36,328 bases of DNA from Ruminococcus sp. (GTDB lineage: Bacteria; Bacillota; Clostridia; Oscillospirales; Acutalibacteraceae). Of this stretch, positions 15,339-24,816 are shown piece after piece. Under the pieces are notes generated by a model that made no database searches, had not been told where the DNA came from, and worked only from the letters and a program-made list of their open reading frames with translations. Positions within the stretch are counted from its first letter, which is position 1. Every line of letters starts with the position of its first letter. The position numbers were made by a program, and so were the translations under genes. Location of the stretch: positions 1 through 36,328 of the forward strand of contig JAFLSK010000015.1 in NCBI GenBank assembly GCA_022510945.1, read 5' to 3'.

Positions 15339-17432
15339 TTAGTCCTTTTTGGATCTTTCAGACATAATTTTCTCAGCAATGCTTCTCGGAACCTCAGCAT
15401 ATGTGTCGGGCTCCATTACATACTGACCTCTACCCTGTGTGATAGAGCGCATATCGGTAGCATAACCGAACATTTCTGAAAGCGGAACCTGAGCAGTAAT
15501 TCTGTCGGTGCCGTTCTCGGACTCTGTGCCCTGAACCATACCACGGCGCGAGTTAAGGTCGCCGATAACGCCGCCCATATACTCGTCGGGAACGATTACA
15601 GAAACCTTCATTAAAGGCTCGAGTAATACAGGGTCAGCCTTCTTCATAGCGTCCTTGAACGCCATAGAACCGGCAATCTTAAACGCCATTTCAGAGGAGT
15701 CGACCTCGTGGTATGAGCCATCGTAGAGCTCAACCTTACAGTCAACAACGTTGTAGCCGGCTACAACACCGCTCTGCATAGCGCCCTGGATACCCTGGTC
15801 AACAGCAGGGATGTACTCCTTAGGAATAGCACCGCCGACAACCTTGTTCTCGAACACATAGCCTTCGCCCGGATTCGGGTAAACGTTAATCTTAACGTGA
15901 CCGTACTGACCCTTACCACCTGACTGACGAGCGTACTTGCAGTCAACTGTAGCCTGCTGGCGGATAGTCTCCTTGTAAGCAACCTGAGGCTTACCGATGT
16001 TAGCCTCAACCTTGAACTCACGAAGGAGTCGGTCAACGATAATCTCGAGGTGAAGCTCACCCATACCTGCGATGATGGTCTGTCCTGTTTCCTCGTCTGT
16101 GTAAGCGCGGAAGGTCGGATCCTCCTCAGCAAGCTTTGCGAGAGCGATACCCATCTTCTCCTGACCGGCCTTAGTCTTAGGCTCGATAGCTACGCGGATA
16201 ACGGGCTCCGGGAACTCCATAGACTCGAGTATAACCGGATGGTCCTCGTCGCAGAGTGTGTCACCTGTAGTTGTATTTTTGAGACCAACGGCAGCTGCGA
16301 TATCGCCCGAGTAAACGATGTCGATATCCTTTCTGTCGTTAGCGTGCATCTGAAGAATACGGCCGATTCTCTCTTTGTTGCCCTTAACGGAGTTGTAAAC
16401 CGCAGAGCCCTTCTCGAGAGTACCCGAGTAAACTCTGAAGAAGCAGAGCTTACCAACGAACGGGTCGGTAGCAATCTTGAATGCTAAAGCTGCAAAAGGC
16501 TCGTCGTCGGAAGAAGGTCTCTCGATTTCCTCGTTTGTATCAGGGTCGATACCCTTGATAGCGGGAACGTCAACCGGAGACGGCATATAATCAACGATAG
16601 CGTCGAGAAGCTTCTGAACACCCTTGTTACGGTAAGAAGTACCGCATGTTACGGGCACCATTGTGTTCTCGATTGTGCACTTACGGATAGTAGCCTTAAT
16701 CTCTTCCTCTGAAAGCTCCTCACCCTCGAAGTACTTGTTCATAAGCTCTTCGTCCTGCTCTGCAACAGCCTCGATGAGCTCGTCACGATACTTCTGAGCG
16801 AGTTCGAGCATATCCTCAGGGATTTCTTCCTCGCGCATATCCTTACCGAGGTCGTCATAGTAAACCTCAGCTTTCATTGTTACGAGGTCGATGATACCCT
16901 TGAAGGTATCCTCAACGCCGATAGGCAGCTGAATCGGAACAGCGTTACACTTAAGTCTGTCCTTCATCATCTGAACAACTCTGTAGAAGTCAGCACCCAT
17001 AATGTCCATCTTATTGACATAAACCATTCTCGGAACGCCGTAGTTGTCAGCCTGACGCCATACGGTCTCGGACTGAGGCTCAACGCCGCCCTTAGCGCAC
17101 AGTACGGTAACGGAACCGTCAAGTACACGAAGTGAACGCTCAACCTCTACGGTAAAGTCAACGTGACCAGGTGTATCAATGATGTTGATACGAACATCCT
17201 TCTTGTTGCTGTCCTTCCAGAAACAAGTTGTTGCAGCAGAGGTAATTGTGATACCTCTCTCCTGCTCCTGTACCATCCAGTCCATCGTAGCGCCGCCGTC
17301 GTGGGTTTCGCCGATTTTGTGGTTGATACCTGTGTAGAACAGGATTCTTTCAGTTGTAGTAGTCTTACCGGCGTCGATGTGAGCCATAATGCCGATATTT
17401 CTTGTTTGTTCAAGTGATACTTGTCTTGACAT
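15339..17432 (-). CDS. fusA: Elongation factor G
   Basis: Ribosomal translocase GTPase, 697 residues, normal for EF-G. The G domain has [19 protein letters not shown], the effector region [22 protein letters not shown] and NKMD. Later domains include [14 protein letters not shown] and YGHVKI. The ATG at 17432 has GAGGAGG upstream; the ORF extension to 17450 is the ribosome site itself. It lies 38 bases after rpsG in the str operon. Confidence 0.99.
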   Translation of the reverse strand: MSRQVSLEQTRNIGIMAHIDAGKTTTTERILFYTGINHKIGETHDGGATMDWMVQEQERGITITSAATTCFWKDSNKKDVRINIIDTPGHVDFTVEVERSLRVLDGSVTVLCAKGGVEPQSETVWRQADNYGVPRMVYVNKMDIMGADFYRVVQMMKDRLKCNAVPIQLPIGVEDTFKGIIDLVTMKAEVYYDDLGKDMREEEIPEDMLELAQKYRDELIEAVAEQDEELMNKYFEGEELSEEEIKATIRKCTIENTMVPVTCGTSYRNKGVQKLLDAIVDYMPSPVDVPAIKGIDPDTNEEIERPSSDDEPFAALAFKIATDPFVGKLCFFRVYSGTLEKGSAVYNSVKGNKERIGRILQMHANDRKDIDIVYSGDIAAAVGLKNTTTGDTLCDEDHPVILESMEFPEPVIRVAIEPKTKAGQEKMGIALAKLAEEDPTFRAYTDEETGQTIIAGMGELHLEIIVDRLLREFKVEANIGKPQVAYKETIRQQATVDCKYARQSGGKGQYGHVKINVYPNPGEGYVFENKVVGGAIPKEYIPAVDQGIQGAMQSGVVAGYNVVDCKVELYDGSYHEVDSSEMAFKIAGSMAFKDAMKKADPVLLEPLMKVSVIVPDEYMGGVIGDLNSRRGMVQGTESENGTDRITAQVPLSEMFGYATDMRSITQGRGQYVMEPDTYAEVPRSIAEKIMSERSKKD

Positions 17433-17470
17433 AAAAAATCCTCCTCTCAAATTACCTTACAAGGCACACA

Positions 17471-17941
17471 TTACCATCTGTAGTGTGCGAACGCCTTGTT
17501 AGCTTCAGCCATCTTATGAGTATCCTCACGCTTCTTGAATGCGCTACCGGTGCTGTTGATGGCGTCAAGGATTTCTGCGGCAAGTCTTTCCTTCATAGTC
17601 TTCTCGCTACGACCTCTTGAGTAAGTTGTAATCCAACGAAGACCGAGTGTCTGACGTCTTGCGGGACGAACCTCGATAGGTACCTGATAGGTAGCACCGC
17701 CGACACGGCGAGCCTTAACCTCAAGTACAGGCATTACGTTCTCCATAGCCTGCTCGAAAACCTCAAGCGGATCCTTGCCTGTCTTCTCAGCAATAATATC
17801 GAATGCGCCGTAAACGATTTTCTGGGCAACACCCTTTTTACCGTCGAGCATGATATTGTTGATAAGACGAGTTACTAATTTTGAGTTATAAAGCGGATCG
17901 GGTAATACGTCACGCTTTGCAATAGAACCTCTTCTTGGCAC
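17471..17941 (-). CDS. rpsG: 30S ribosomal protein S7
   Basis: Binds the 3' domain of 16S rRNA. 156 residues, the exact family length, when started at the GTG at 17941 ([19 protein letters not shown]). GGAGGG lies at normal spacing. The longer frame to 18013 starts in the leader and is not supported. Contains [13 protein letters not shown] and the C-terminal [14 protein letters not shown]. The 211-bp gap before it holds a 7-bp hairpin CTTGTAT/ATACAAG (18052-18069), which might be a regulatory leader; I see no coding sequence there. Confidence 0.98.
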   Translation of the reverse strand: MPRRGSIAKRDVLPDPLYNSKLVTRLINNIMLDGKKGVAQKIVYGAFDIIAEKTGKDPLEVFEQAMENVMPVLEVKARRVGGATYQVPIEVRPARRQTLGLRWITTYSRGRSEKTMKERLAAEILDAINSTGSAFKKREDTHKMAEANKAFAHYRW

Positions 17942-18152
17942 TTTGCTTCCCTCCTTCACAATAATTGAGATATCATAGGTACTCGAAAGCGACAAACTCC
18001 CGTATGCCAACAAGACGCCCTATTACAAGCATAACCCGTAATATATATGGTCTTGTATAGCAATACAAGTTTTAATCTTAATGCTAATCACTAATTGAAG
18101 ATATCATTTTTAATCAGTGTTTAGTATTCATTAAAACAAAGTTGTCATTTCC

Positions 18153-18575
18153 TTATTTTTTACCTGCTTTTGGGCGCTTTGCGCCATACTTCGAACGAGC
18201 CTGCATACGACCGGAAACACCCTGCGCGTCTAAAGTACCGCGGATGATGTGGTAACGTACACCAGGTAAGTCCTTAACACGGCCACCACGGATAAGAACA
18301 ACGGAGTGCTCCTGAAGGTTGTGACCTACGCCGGGTATATAGGAACTAACCTCGATACCGTTCGAAAGTCTTACTCTGGCGATCTTTCTGAGCGCAGAGT
18401 TAGGCTTCTTAGGTGTAGCTGTCTTAACAGCTGTGCAAACGCCTCTCTTCTGAGGTGAGCTCTGGTCGATTGCGCGACTCTTCTGTGAGTTCCAACCCTT
18501 TAAGAGAGCAGGTGCCTTTGCCTTTTTCTCGGATACCTCTCTACCCTTGCGAACAAGCTGGTTAAATGTAGGCAT
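18153..18575 (-). CDS. rpsL: 30S ribosomal protein S12
   Basis: Decoding-site protein, 140 residues. Starts [12 protein letters not shown]; contains the streptomycin-site loop [11 protein letters not shown] with the wild-type Lys, and [17 protein letters not shown]. An extra 13 or so residues before SPQKRGVC mark the longer S12 form common in Firmicutes. The ATG has AAGGAGGAG in front. First gene of the str operon. Confidence 0.99.
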   Translation of the reverse strand: MPTFNQLVRKGREVSEKKAKAPALLKGWNSQKSRAIDQSSPQKRGVCTAVKTATPKKPNSALRKIARVRLSNGIEVSSYIPGVGHNLQEHSVVLIRGGRVKDLPGVRYHIIRGTLDAQGVSGRMQARSKYGAKRPKAGKK

Positions 18576-18600
18576 ACTTCTCCTCCTTCTTTAAATATTT

Positions 18601-18632
18601 TTATTTCACAGACGGCGAGCCGTCCGAAATAA
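18601..18632 (-). promoter_or_regulatory. Hairpin in the str operon leader
   Basis: In the roughly 150-nt leader of rpsL, GACGGC and GCCGTC pair over a two-base gap and TTATTTC/GAAATAA extend the stem with a small internal mismatch. It ends about 25 bases before the start codon. It could be an autoregulatory site or simply structured leader; no T tract follows, so it is not a terminator. Confidence 0.4.
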
Positions 18633-18733
18633 ACACAGTAAAAATGCACAATGAAACGTACATTTTATCGGGATTTTAATGCGATTTGGACAGAAGCGAG
18701 CCTATACCAACGCATAATATTCCAGACTAGGAT

Positions 18734-18763
18734 ATAATACCACAAATAATATAAAAAAGTCAA
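18734..18763 (-). promoter_or_regulatory. str operon promoter
   Basis: On the minus strand TTGACT (18763-18758), 18 bp, TATTAT (18739-18734), preceded by TGG (extended -10). It is strong, as expected for a ribosomal operon. Confidence 0.75.
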
Positions 18764-18791
18764 GAATTTTTTTCCGTTTACAGCGCAGTAA

Positions 18792-18821
18792 CCGTGGGGG
18801 AGCGTTTGTACCCCCCCACGG
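18792..18821 (-). terminator. GC-rich hairpin after the small helical protein gene
   Basis: CCGTGGGGG pairs perfectly with CCCCCACGG over a 12-base loop. It lies 11 bases after the stop of the minus-strand gene. The T tract is poor on the minus strand, better on the plus strand (GGTCGGTTTTC). Confidence 0.55.
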
Positions 18822-18832
18822 TCGGTTTTCTG

Positions 18833-19261
18833 TCAGAGGAAGGATTTCATTTCCTCGATATTCGCCTGCTGAACGGACATAAGCTTGTCGGCAAGGTTCG
18901 AGACGCTTTTCGTCACGCCGCTATAGTGGCGCATATGCTGAGCAAGCTTGCGCACACCCATTGTGTGTCCTTCAATCATCATCTCGGCGATGTGCGAATC
19001 GGACGAGTCGTCCTTCATCTCGCGCTTTGTCTTTGCTTTAGCGAGAGAGGCAACAACGGGATTAACGTGGCGGCTTTTAAACCCGCGGTTTCGCACCATA
19101 TTGAGCGCGTTGTGGTAGATATGACCGTACTCGATATTCTGCGAGCGCAGGGCGTTGCTGATTTCGGCGGTGTTGGAATAGTGCTTTATGTCGTTTATTC
19201 CGCGACAGCCCATCTCAGCGTTCTTCATTATGAATTGGAGCATTTGTTCATCATTTATCAT
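18833..19261 (-). CDS. Hypothetical helical protein
   Basis: Protein of 142 residues with no signal peptide or membrane segment. It is rich in Met, His and Lys and looks entirely alpha-helical, probably a ferritin-like or four-helix bundle (INDEQMLQFIMKNAEMGCRG; later EYGHIYHNALNMVRNRG; AEMMIEGHTMGVRKLAQHM). I chose the ATG at 19261 with GAGGTG in front; an upstream GTG at 19270 is part of that ribosome site. I do not recognise the family. It is transcribed alone. Confidence 0.75.
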   Translation of the reverse strand: MINDEQMLQFIMKNAEMGCRGINDIKHYSNTAEISNALRSQNIEYGHIYHNALNMVRNRGFKSRHVNPVVASLAKAKTKREMKDDSSDSHIAEMMIEGHTMGVRKLAQHMRHYSGVTKSVSNLADKLMSVQQANIEEMKSFL

Positions 19262-19333
19262 AAAAATCACCTCAGGGTTAGTATTGTCAAAATAAGGTTA
19301 TTTATGTTACAATGAATACAAGAAAATGCAATG

Positions 19334-19359
19334 AAAAAGGAGCTGTACAAGACAGCTCC
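19334..19359 (-). terminator. Terminator of the phosphotransacylase gene
   Basis: GGAGCTGT pairs with ACAGCTCC over a five-base loop; on the minus strand TTTTTC follows. Confidence 0.88.
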
Positions 19360-19382
19360 CTAATATGTTCAATTATTTAAAA

Positions 19383-19952
19383 TCAAACGATAATCTCGCC
19401 GTAAACCTCGCCGGAAAGACCTGCTGCGTTGGACTCATCGGTGTCGATGTGCATAGCAGCGGCGTAGTTCTTATTAACGCGGACTACAACATCTCCGAAA
19501 ATTGTCTCACGCGCACCGGGCTCGCCGACCTTTACGGATACAATCTGCTTGTCCTCGAGACCCATTTCCTCAGCGTCAGCGGGTGTGAGGTGAATGTGTC
19601 TTTTGGCTGCGATAACGCCGCACTCGATTTCAACCTCGCCTGCGGGTCCTACAAGCTTACAGCCGGGTGTTCCCGCGATATCGCCGGACTCGCGCACGGG
19701 AGGAACGATACCGAGCTTGCGTGCGTCGGTGAGAGCAACCTCAACCTGTGTTTCGGGACGCTCGGGACCGAGGATAGACATAGCCATCTCGCCGCGAGGA
19801 CCTACAACAGTAACCTTCTCAGCGCAGGCGAACTGGCCGGGCTGGGATAAATCCTTCTTGTTTGTGAGCTGTGCGTCCTTGCCGTAGAGTGTTTCAAAAT
19901 CTGCTCTCGAAACGTGAATGTGACGAGCAGAGGTTTCAACTAATACTTTCAT
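19383..19952 (-). CDS. pduL: Phosphate propanoyltransferase, PduL family
   Basis: Exchanges phosphate for CoA on short acyl groups, linking acyl-CoA to acyl phosphate and ATP. 189 residues with the two duplicated beta-barrel halves. His clusters that bind zinc are visible: SARHIHVS (about 8-15), AKRHIHLT (about 117-124) and AAMHIDTDE near 167. The N-terminal microcompartment-targeting extension is missing and no shell genes are nearby. It therefore probably acts as the general phosphotransacetylase for acetate formation, replacing Pta, as in other PduL-only fermenters. Monocistronic: promoter at 20008-20036, terminator at 19334-19359. Confidence 0.93.
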   Translation of the reverse strand: MKVLVETSARHIHVSRADFETLYGKDAQLTNKKDLSQPGQFACAEKVTVVGPRGEMAMSILGPERPETQVEVALTDARKLGIVPPVRESGDIAGTPGCKLVGPAGEVEIECGVIAAKRHIHLTPADAEEMGLEDKQIVSVKVGEPGARETIFGDVVVRVNKNYAAAMHIDTDESNAAGLSGEVYGEIIV

Positions 19953-20007
19953 TTTTGACTAACCACCAATCAATCTACTAATTTCTGCTTTCGCAGTTAC
20001 CGCTAAC

Positions 20008-20036
20008 ATTTTAACTCAAAATACACCAAATTTCAA
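20008..20036 (-). promoter_or_regulatory. pduL promoter
   Basis: On the minus strand TTGAAA (20036-20031), 17 bp, TAAAAT (20013-20008). The leader is about 50 nt and contains a small CTGC-GAAA-GCAG hairpin. Confidence 0.65.
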
Positions 20037-20064
20037 GTGCTGTTACGCATTTTGGAGGATACTT

Positions 20065-20640
20065 ATGTACGATAATTTTGAAGAACTTAGAAAAAACTGC
20101 TCACAGTGCAGTAAATGTGACCTGTGCTCCACGAGGCACAACGTCGTTGTCGGAGTAGGCAACGAAAACGCTGACGTTATGTTCGTTGGCGAAGGGCCGG
20201 GCGAAAACGAGGACTTACAGGGCGAGCCGTTCGTAGGCCGCGCAGGTCAGCTGCTCGACAAGATGCTCACAGCGGTCGACCTATCGAGACAAGATAACAT
20301 ATACATAGCAAACATCGTAAAGTGCCGTCCGCCGCACAATCGCGACCCGAAGCCCGAGGAACAAGAGATGTGCATAGACTGGCTGAGACAGCAGGTCAGT
20401 CTTATACGCCCGAAAATCATCGTCTGTCTCGGCAGAATAGCGGGACAAAAGCTTATAAAGCCGGACCTGAGAATCACAAGAGAGCACGGGATATTTTTCA
20501 AGAAGGGCAGCACGATTATGATGGCGACATACCACCCTGCGGCACTTCTGAGAAATCCCGCGCAAAAACCCGATGCGTTCGCAGATTTTCTAAAGCTCAG
20601 AGAAAAAATCAAGGAAATCTGTCCAGGAACGTACGAATAA
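20065..20640 (+). CDS. Uracil-DNA glycosylase, family 4 (iron-sulfur)
   Basis: Removes uracil from DNA. 191 residues. Cysteines for a 4Fe-4S cluster appear at [10 protein letters not shown] (about 12-21), in [10 protein letters not shown] and in IIVCLGRIA. The catalytic motif is GEGPGENED (residues 51-59) and the DNA-intercalating motif HPAALLRNP. The C-terminal helix closes the fold. GGAGGA lies 5 bases before the ATG. Single gene, convergent with the giant surface-protein gene and sharing its terminator. Confidence 0.95.
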   Translation: MYDNFEELRKNCSQCSKCDLCSTRHNVVVGVGNENADVMFVGEGPGENEDLQGEPFVGRAGQLLDKMLTAVDLSRQDNIYIANIVKCRPPHNRDPKPEEQEMCIDWLRQQVSLIRPKIIVCLGRIAGQKLIKPDLRITREHGIFFKKGSTIMMATYHPAALLRNPAQKPDAFADFLKLREKIKEICPGTYE

Positions 20641-20651
20641 AACACAAAAAC

Positions 20652-20684
20652 ACGCCTCCTGTCTTAGCGTAAGACAGGAGGCGT
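20652..20684. terminator. Shared convergent terminator
   Basis: ACGCCTCCTGTCTTA pairs perfectly over 15 bp with its complement (loop GCG). The minus strand continues GTTTTTG, a good tail for the surface-protein gene; the plus strand has a weaker TTCTGTTT for the glycosylase gene. Confidence 0.9.
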
Positions 20685-20715
20685 TCTGTTTAACTATCAA
20701 ATTAGGAGGATTAAA

Positions 20716-23700
20716 TTATTTCTTGACTTTAATTTTGATAGTTTTTATTATAGTCTTTTTCTTATAGTTTTTAGTACCCTTCGCGGTGATTTTAACCTTA
20801 ATCTTGTAGATTCCCTTCTTGGTACCTTTTTTAACTATGATTGTACCCTTTTTCGCGCTAACCTTCAGGTACTTCGAGGAGCCCTTGGCAATCTTCTTGA
20901 AGCTTACCTTACCCTTAGCGTTTTTAACTGTGATAGCGTTGACTTTCACCTTGCCCTTTTTGAGCTTTTTAACCTTGACGGTCTTTGATTTCTTTACTGT
21001 GACCTTCATTTTGTTAGACTTCTTAGCCTTGACCTCGTTGGTTTTAGGCGGGTCAGTCTGCTGTGCGCCGGTAGTAGGCGGCTGAACTGTCTCCTGTACC
21101 TTGTCGGTGGTTTCGGATGGCTGAGTCGTGTCGGAGCTTTCCGAATCGGGCTCGGTTGTCGGTGCGGTCGAACAGGGTTCATCGGTTGCACTTGCGATTT
21201 CCGTTTCTGTCTCCGTCGGCTCGGTTCCCTTGGAGGTCGGGTCGGTCAAGTCCGGATTAGTCGGGTCTCCCGCAATGTCCGTAGGTACAGATGATTCCGA
21301 GGTTGACTCGCTTGTTTCAGGCGATTGCTGTGCAGTTTCTGTGAGGTCAGTTACCGCTTCGCCCGTGGTCGGCTCCGTTGGTTTGGGAGAAACAGGGTCG
21401 TTGTCCGAGCTCGGCTCTGTTGTCGCAGATTCCGTCGGGTCGGTAAGAGACGGAGTGGTTTCTGTATTCTGCTGCTCGCTCTCTGTCGGGTCGGTGGCGT
21501 GTGAAGAATCACTTGGATTTGTGTTGTCAACTTCATCATCGAAAGTATATATCGGGCTTGGGTAAGCAGACTCAACATAAGGACTTGCACGCAGGACCTC
21601 TATTGCCCTCCATACTATCTCCTTAGTTTTTTCTACAAACTCCACACGGTAAAATCCGGAGCGCAATGCAGGCACCTGTGATATTGACTCAATCTCAAAA
21701 TCAGCAAGCAACGTTTCAATTGTCGGGCTGGGGCCGGATTTTAATTCGACAATTACTACGCCGAACTCGTAGCCTGCCTCTACTTCTTCGTCTGAATATA
21801 TGCTACCGCTTGTTGTCGGCTCTGTCGGGTCGGTAGGCTCTGTTACTTTCACAAGGTGGATTCTTGCTTTTATTATTTCAGAATATGCCGCCTCGAGCTG
21901 CTCGTCTGTAGCATTAGCATCGGCTAATAATTTAACAGCTTTTTCATAAGCCGCCGTGTACGCCTTGAATGATTCCTCGGTATAGTCGTTTGCATCATAA
22001 CGGGAATAAGCTTTAACCTCATCCTCTAACCTGTATCGCGGGCCGTCGTCAGGAATGTAATCGAACAGCATCCAATAATGCGGCTCAGCAGAGTAAACAC
22101 AAGAGCTTGCCTTCAAAACCTCGATTGCTCTGAACACAATATCCGAAGTCTTTTCTTCAAACCTTACATAGATAGTTTCATCCTTGGGGTTGTCATAGGG
22201 GTAAACGCTTACCGACACAACATTGAAGTCAGAAAGCAACGTCTGAACTTTCGGGGAGTTGGGGCGCAGCTTGACAAGCACCGCGCCGTATTCATAGCCT
22301 GCCAGCCATTGCTCGGTTCTTGATCTCTCGCCGGTTTCGCGGTCCACTGTAACCATACGGACTTTTTCACCGAGCAAGCTCATATACGCGTTCTCAAGCT
22401 GCTCGTCTGTGGCGCTGTCATCGTCGAGTAAATTAACTGCTTCCTCGTATGCCTGAGTGAACAGTTTATACGAACCGGGAGCGTAGTCTTCTTTTTCAAC
22501 ATCGGAGCACTCCGCTATAATCATCGCAAGAATAGTGCGTGCAGGAGTGTAGACAGGAACATCCTCTAACCTTACTAAGCTGTGTCTTGCGCTGAGCAAA
22601 TCACCGTACGCCTTGTTGAGTTGGTCAACTGTCGCGTTATCGTCGCACAATATTTTATTTGCGTTCTGATATGCAGTTTTGAAGTTCTGATACGATTGCG
22701 GAGTATAGTACTCTTCCTCTATTCCAAAGGAGCACTCCGACACAAGCATCATCAGCTTATTTCGTATATCGCTTTCCTCAAGCGCGCTCAGAGCGGCTTT
22801 CAGCTTGTCTCTGCACTCGTCGAGTTCTTCCTGAGTGCTTGCGTAGTGGTATGCGCCGCGCGCTTCCGTATAGAGGTCTTTGAGTTCACTATAATTCGGA
22901 AGTGACTCTGCGTCGTCGCGACTTAACACTTCTTCAAGCTTTTCGATAAGCGTCCAAAGCTCCGCTTTATCTCCTACGAAAGACTCTAAGTTATTGTACG
23001 CTTCCATAAGCTTGTGCGCTGCCTGCACAAGCTGGTCGGCAGTAGCATTTTCGTTATCATACATCTCATTGGCTAAGCTCATCGCATATTGATAGGCTTC
23101 CCAGGACTCCTTCGTCCACGCGCCGCCTACGGGAATGTTACTCGCCTCCTGAATAACCTGTCCAAGGTACTCTTTGGCTTGTTCTCTGTTTAACTGCTGG
23201 GAACTGCTCTCCTGCGGGTCGTCAGGCTCAATTTCTCCGAGCTCGACAAGAGCGGCTTTCACCTTGTCTCTGTAATCATCCAGCTCCTCCTGTGAGTTTG
23301 AGTAGTGGTATGCCATAAATGCGTCCCAATAGAGTTCATGCAGCTCGTTGTAATTCGGAAGTGACTTTGCATCGTCGCGGTTCAAAATTTCGTCAAGCTT
23401 TTCCATAAGCTCCCAAAGTTCAGCCTTGTCGCCTTCGAAAGCCTCTAAGCAATAGTGTGCCTCTAAAAGATTGTCGGCGGCTTTTATAATCTCCTCGGCG
23501 GTTGCGCCGTCGCCGTAATACAGTTCCTCAGCGTAATTGAACGCATTTATATAAGCCTCCCAGGAGTCCTTTGTAAACGCGCCGCCTACAGGATAATTTT
23601 CCGTATTCATTATAGCCAGATGGAGATAATCCTTCGCCGACTCTACTGAGTTAGTTGCACTAACCAAGTTGTTATTGGCGTAAATTAATATGTTGCAGGC

Positions 23701-24525
23701 GTTCGCAAGCAGTTGAGTCGTGGCGGTGTTATCGCGTTCTATCGTCCATGCATAATCATATGCTCCCATAAACTCTTTGAAGGAATCCGGTGTGTAGTAA
23801 TCTTCCATTCCTATTGCTTTGAAAGAATAGATGTACAAAAGCATATTTAACTTCTCGCGATAGTTCTTGTTATTGGTGTTGTCATCTGTTGCTCTTACAA
23901 GGCTGTTATATGCGTCAATCAGACGTTGGTATGCCTCTTCATACACTGCTTCACCGTAGAAAGTGTCGTCAGCATACAGCCCGCCTGCATAGTCATACGC
24001 TTCTTTGAACACTGCAAAGGATTCAGGTGTGTAGTTCTCCGGACTATCCGCTACGCCGAAGGAATACTGTGCTAAAAGCATCTGCAGTTCTTCGAAAATG
24101 CCACCGTAAGAATCCCCTGGAGATTCGTACCAAAGAGTGAGAGTGCCGTCGCTGTTTTCGTTAATGTGTAGAGTTATTTCCACGTTCGACGGAATGTACA
24201 TTTTGTCAGCATTTTTACCTAAGTCATTGGTGTTGTAAAGGGTAACGGAAGTTTTCTCCTTGCCCTGCCAACCGTTGGTCATATACCAGTTAGCATTTCC
24301 CTCTTCCTTAACGCCGACGTAGGTGTCTCCGCTGAAACTAACGGTAATCTGATTGTTGACAAATTTGTACACGCCCATATTCGCAGCGTCGTCCTTGTCC
24401 GCGTAATCCTTGCCGTTAATATAGCCGAACAGGTAATAGGTTTTACCTGCTGCGGATACATTTATCATCGAAAACACCGATAATAAAACGGCAAAGGAAA
24501 CAATAATTGAAATTACTTTTTTCAT
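20716..24525 (-). CDS. Giant secreted surface protein with starch-binding-like, FIVAR-like and propeptide-like modules
   Basis: Secreted protein of 1269 residues. Order: signal peptide (1-26); a beta domain at about 29-135 (YYLFGYINGKDY, VGVKEEGNANWYMTNGW) like modules of starch-binding proteins in Ruminococcus bromii; eight or nine helical FIVAR-like repeats (about 145-820 and 885-950), two pairs tandemly duplicated; two copies of a module reading GYEYGAVLVKL...V..AEP, resembling subtilase propeptides though no protease is present; a Thr/Pro/Ser/Glu linker (about 1035-1165); a Lys-rich C-terminal beta domain (1167-1269). No LPXTG or membrane anchor: the basic tail may hold it to the wall. 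Its promoter is the ECF element at 24624-24656. GGAGATG precedes the ATG. Function inferred: surface glucan or wall binding. Confidence 0.85.
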   Translation of the reverse strand: MKKVISIIVSFAVLLSVFSMINVSAAGKTYYLFGYINGKDYADKDDAANMGVYKFVNNQITVSFSGDTYVGVKEEGNANWYMTNGWQGKEKTSVTLYNTNDLGKNADKMYIPSNVEITLHINENSDGTLTLWYESPGDSYGGIFEELQMLLAQYSFGVADSPENYTPESFAVFKEAYDYAGGLYADDTFYGEAVYEEAYQRLIDAYNSLVRATDDNTNNKNYREKLNMLLYIYSFKAIGMEDYYTPDSFKEFMGAYDYAWTIERDNTATTQLLANACNILIYANNNLVSATNSVESAKDYLHLAIMNTENYPVGGAFTKDSWEAYINAFNYAEELYYGDGATAEEIIKAADNLLEAHYCLEAFEGDKAELWELMEKLDEILNRDDAKSLPNYNELHELYWDAFMAYHYSNSQEELDDYRDKVKAALVELGEIEPDDPQESSSQQLNREQAKEYLGQVIQEASNIPVGGAWTKESWEAYQYAMSLANEMYDNENATADQLVQAAHKLMEAYNNLESFVGDKAELWTLIEKLEEVLSRDDAESLPNYSELKDLYTEARGAYHYASTQEELDECRDKLKAALSALEESDIRNKLMMLVSECSFGIEEEYYTPQSYQNFKTAYQNANKILCDDNATVDQLNKAYGDLLSARHSLVRLEDVPVYTPARTILAMIIAECSDVEKEDYAPGSYKLFTQAYEEAVNLLDDDSATDEQLENAYMSLLGEKVRMVTVDRETGERSRTEQWLAGYEYGAVLVKLRPNSPKVQTLLSDFNVVSVSVYPYDNPKDETIYVRFEEKTSDIVFRAIEVLKASSCVYSAEPHYWMLFDYIPDDGPRYRLEDEVKAYSRYDANDYTEESFKAYTAAYEKAVKLLADANATDEQLEAAYSEIIKARIHLVKVTEPTDPTEPTTSGSIYSDEEVEAGYEFGVVIVELKSGPSPTIETLLADFEIESISQVPALRSGFYRVEFVEKTKEIVWRAIEVLRASPYVESAYPSPIYTFDDEVDNTNPSDSSHATDPTESEQQNTETTPSLTDPTESATTEPSSDNDPVSPKPTEPTTGEAVTDLTETAQQSPETSESTSESSVPTDIAGDPTNPDLTDPTSKGTEPTETETEIASATDEPCSTAPTTEPDSESSDTTQPSETTDKVQETVQPPTTGAQQTDPPKTNEVKAKKSNKMKVTVKKSKTVKVKKLKKGKVKVNAITVKNAKGKVSFKKIAKGSSKYLKVSAKKGTIIVKKGTKKGIYKIKVKITAKGTKNYKKKTIIKTIKIKVKK

Positions 24526-24623
24526 AATGTCATCTCCTTAAAAATTAGTTTTGTGGTTGGATGAATTGTGTTCAAACCTCTCTTTCTTAGAAAATTCCCT
24601 AAATTCATTAATCCCTACATATA

Positions 24624-24656
24624 CTATAACCCTGCTAAAAGGAGTTTTGTGACAGG
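24624..24656 (-). promoter_or_regulatory. ECF-type promoter, copy 1
   Basis: Minus strand CCTGTCACAAAA (24656-24645), 14 bp, GTTATAG (24630-24624). It is identical in both boxes and spacing to the elements upstream of 33028 and 35949. A/T tracts lie upstream (-35 side), like an UP element. The leader is about 95 nt. Confidence 0.85.
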
Positions 24657-24699
24657 ATTTTTGAAAAAAAATAAAATTTTTCAAAAATTTTTACAAAAA

Positions 24700-24723
24700 A
24701 CTCCTGCCGGTAAAAACAGGAGT
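24700..24723 (-). terminator. Second terminator after the CBM26-like gene
   Basis: ACTCCTG pairs with CAGGAGT; on the minus strand TTTTTTG follows. It insulates the ECF promoter downstream from the gene at 24817-25923. Confidence 0.8.
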
Positions 24724-24755
24724 CGAAATAAAAGATTGAAATCATCGGACAAAAG

Positions 24756-24781
24756 AAGGTCTGCACCGAAGTACAGACCTT
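24756..24781 (-). terminator. Terminator of the CBM26-like gene
   Basis: AAGGTCTG pairs with CAGACCTT; on the minus strand the stem extends to a C(TTCG)G tetraloop and CTTTTG follows. Confidence 0.8.
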
Positions 24782-24816
24782 TGATTATGTCTTAATTAGA
24801 TTATGTTTGACTAAAA

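Noticed and set aside
19284..19313. Plus-strand promoter TTGTCA-18-TACAAT with extended -10 between two minus-strand genes
   Set aside because: It would produce only a ~45-nt transcript ending in the pduL terminator hairpin or antisense to pduL; no conserved product follows. Possible but not supported.
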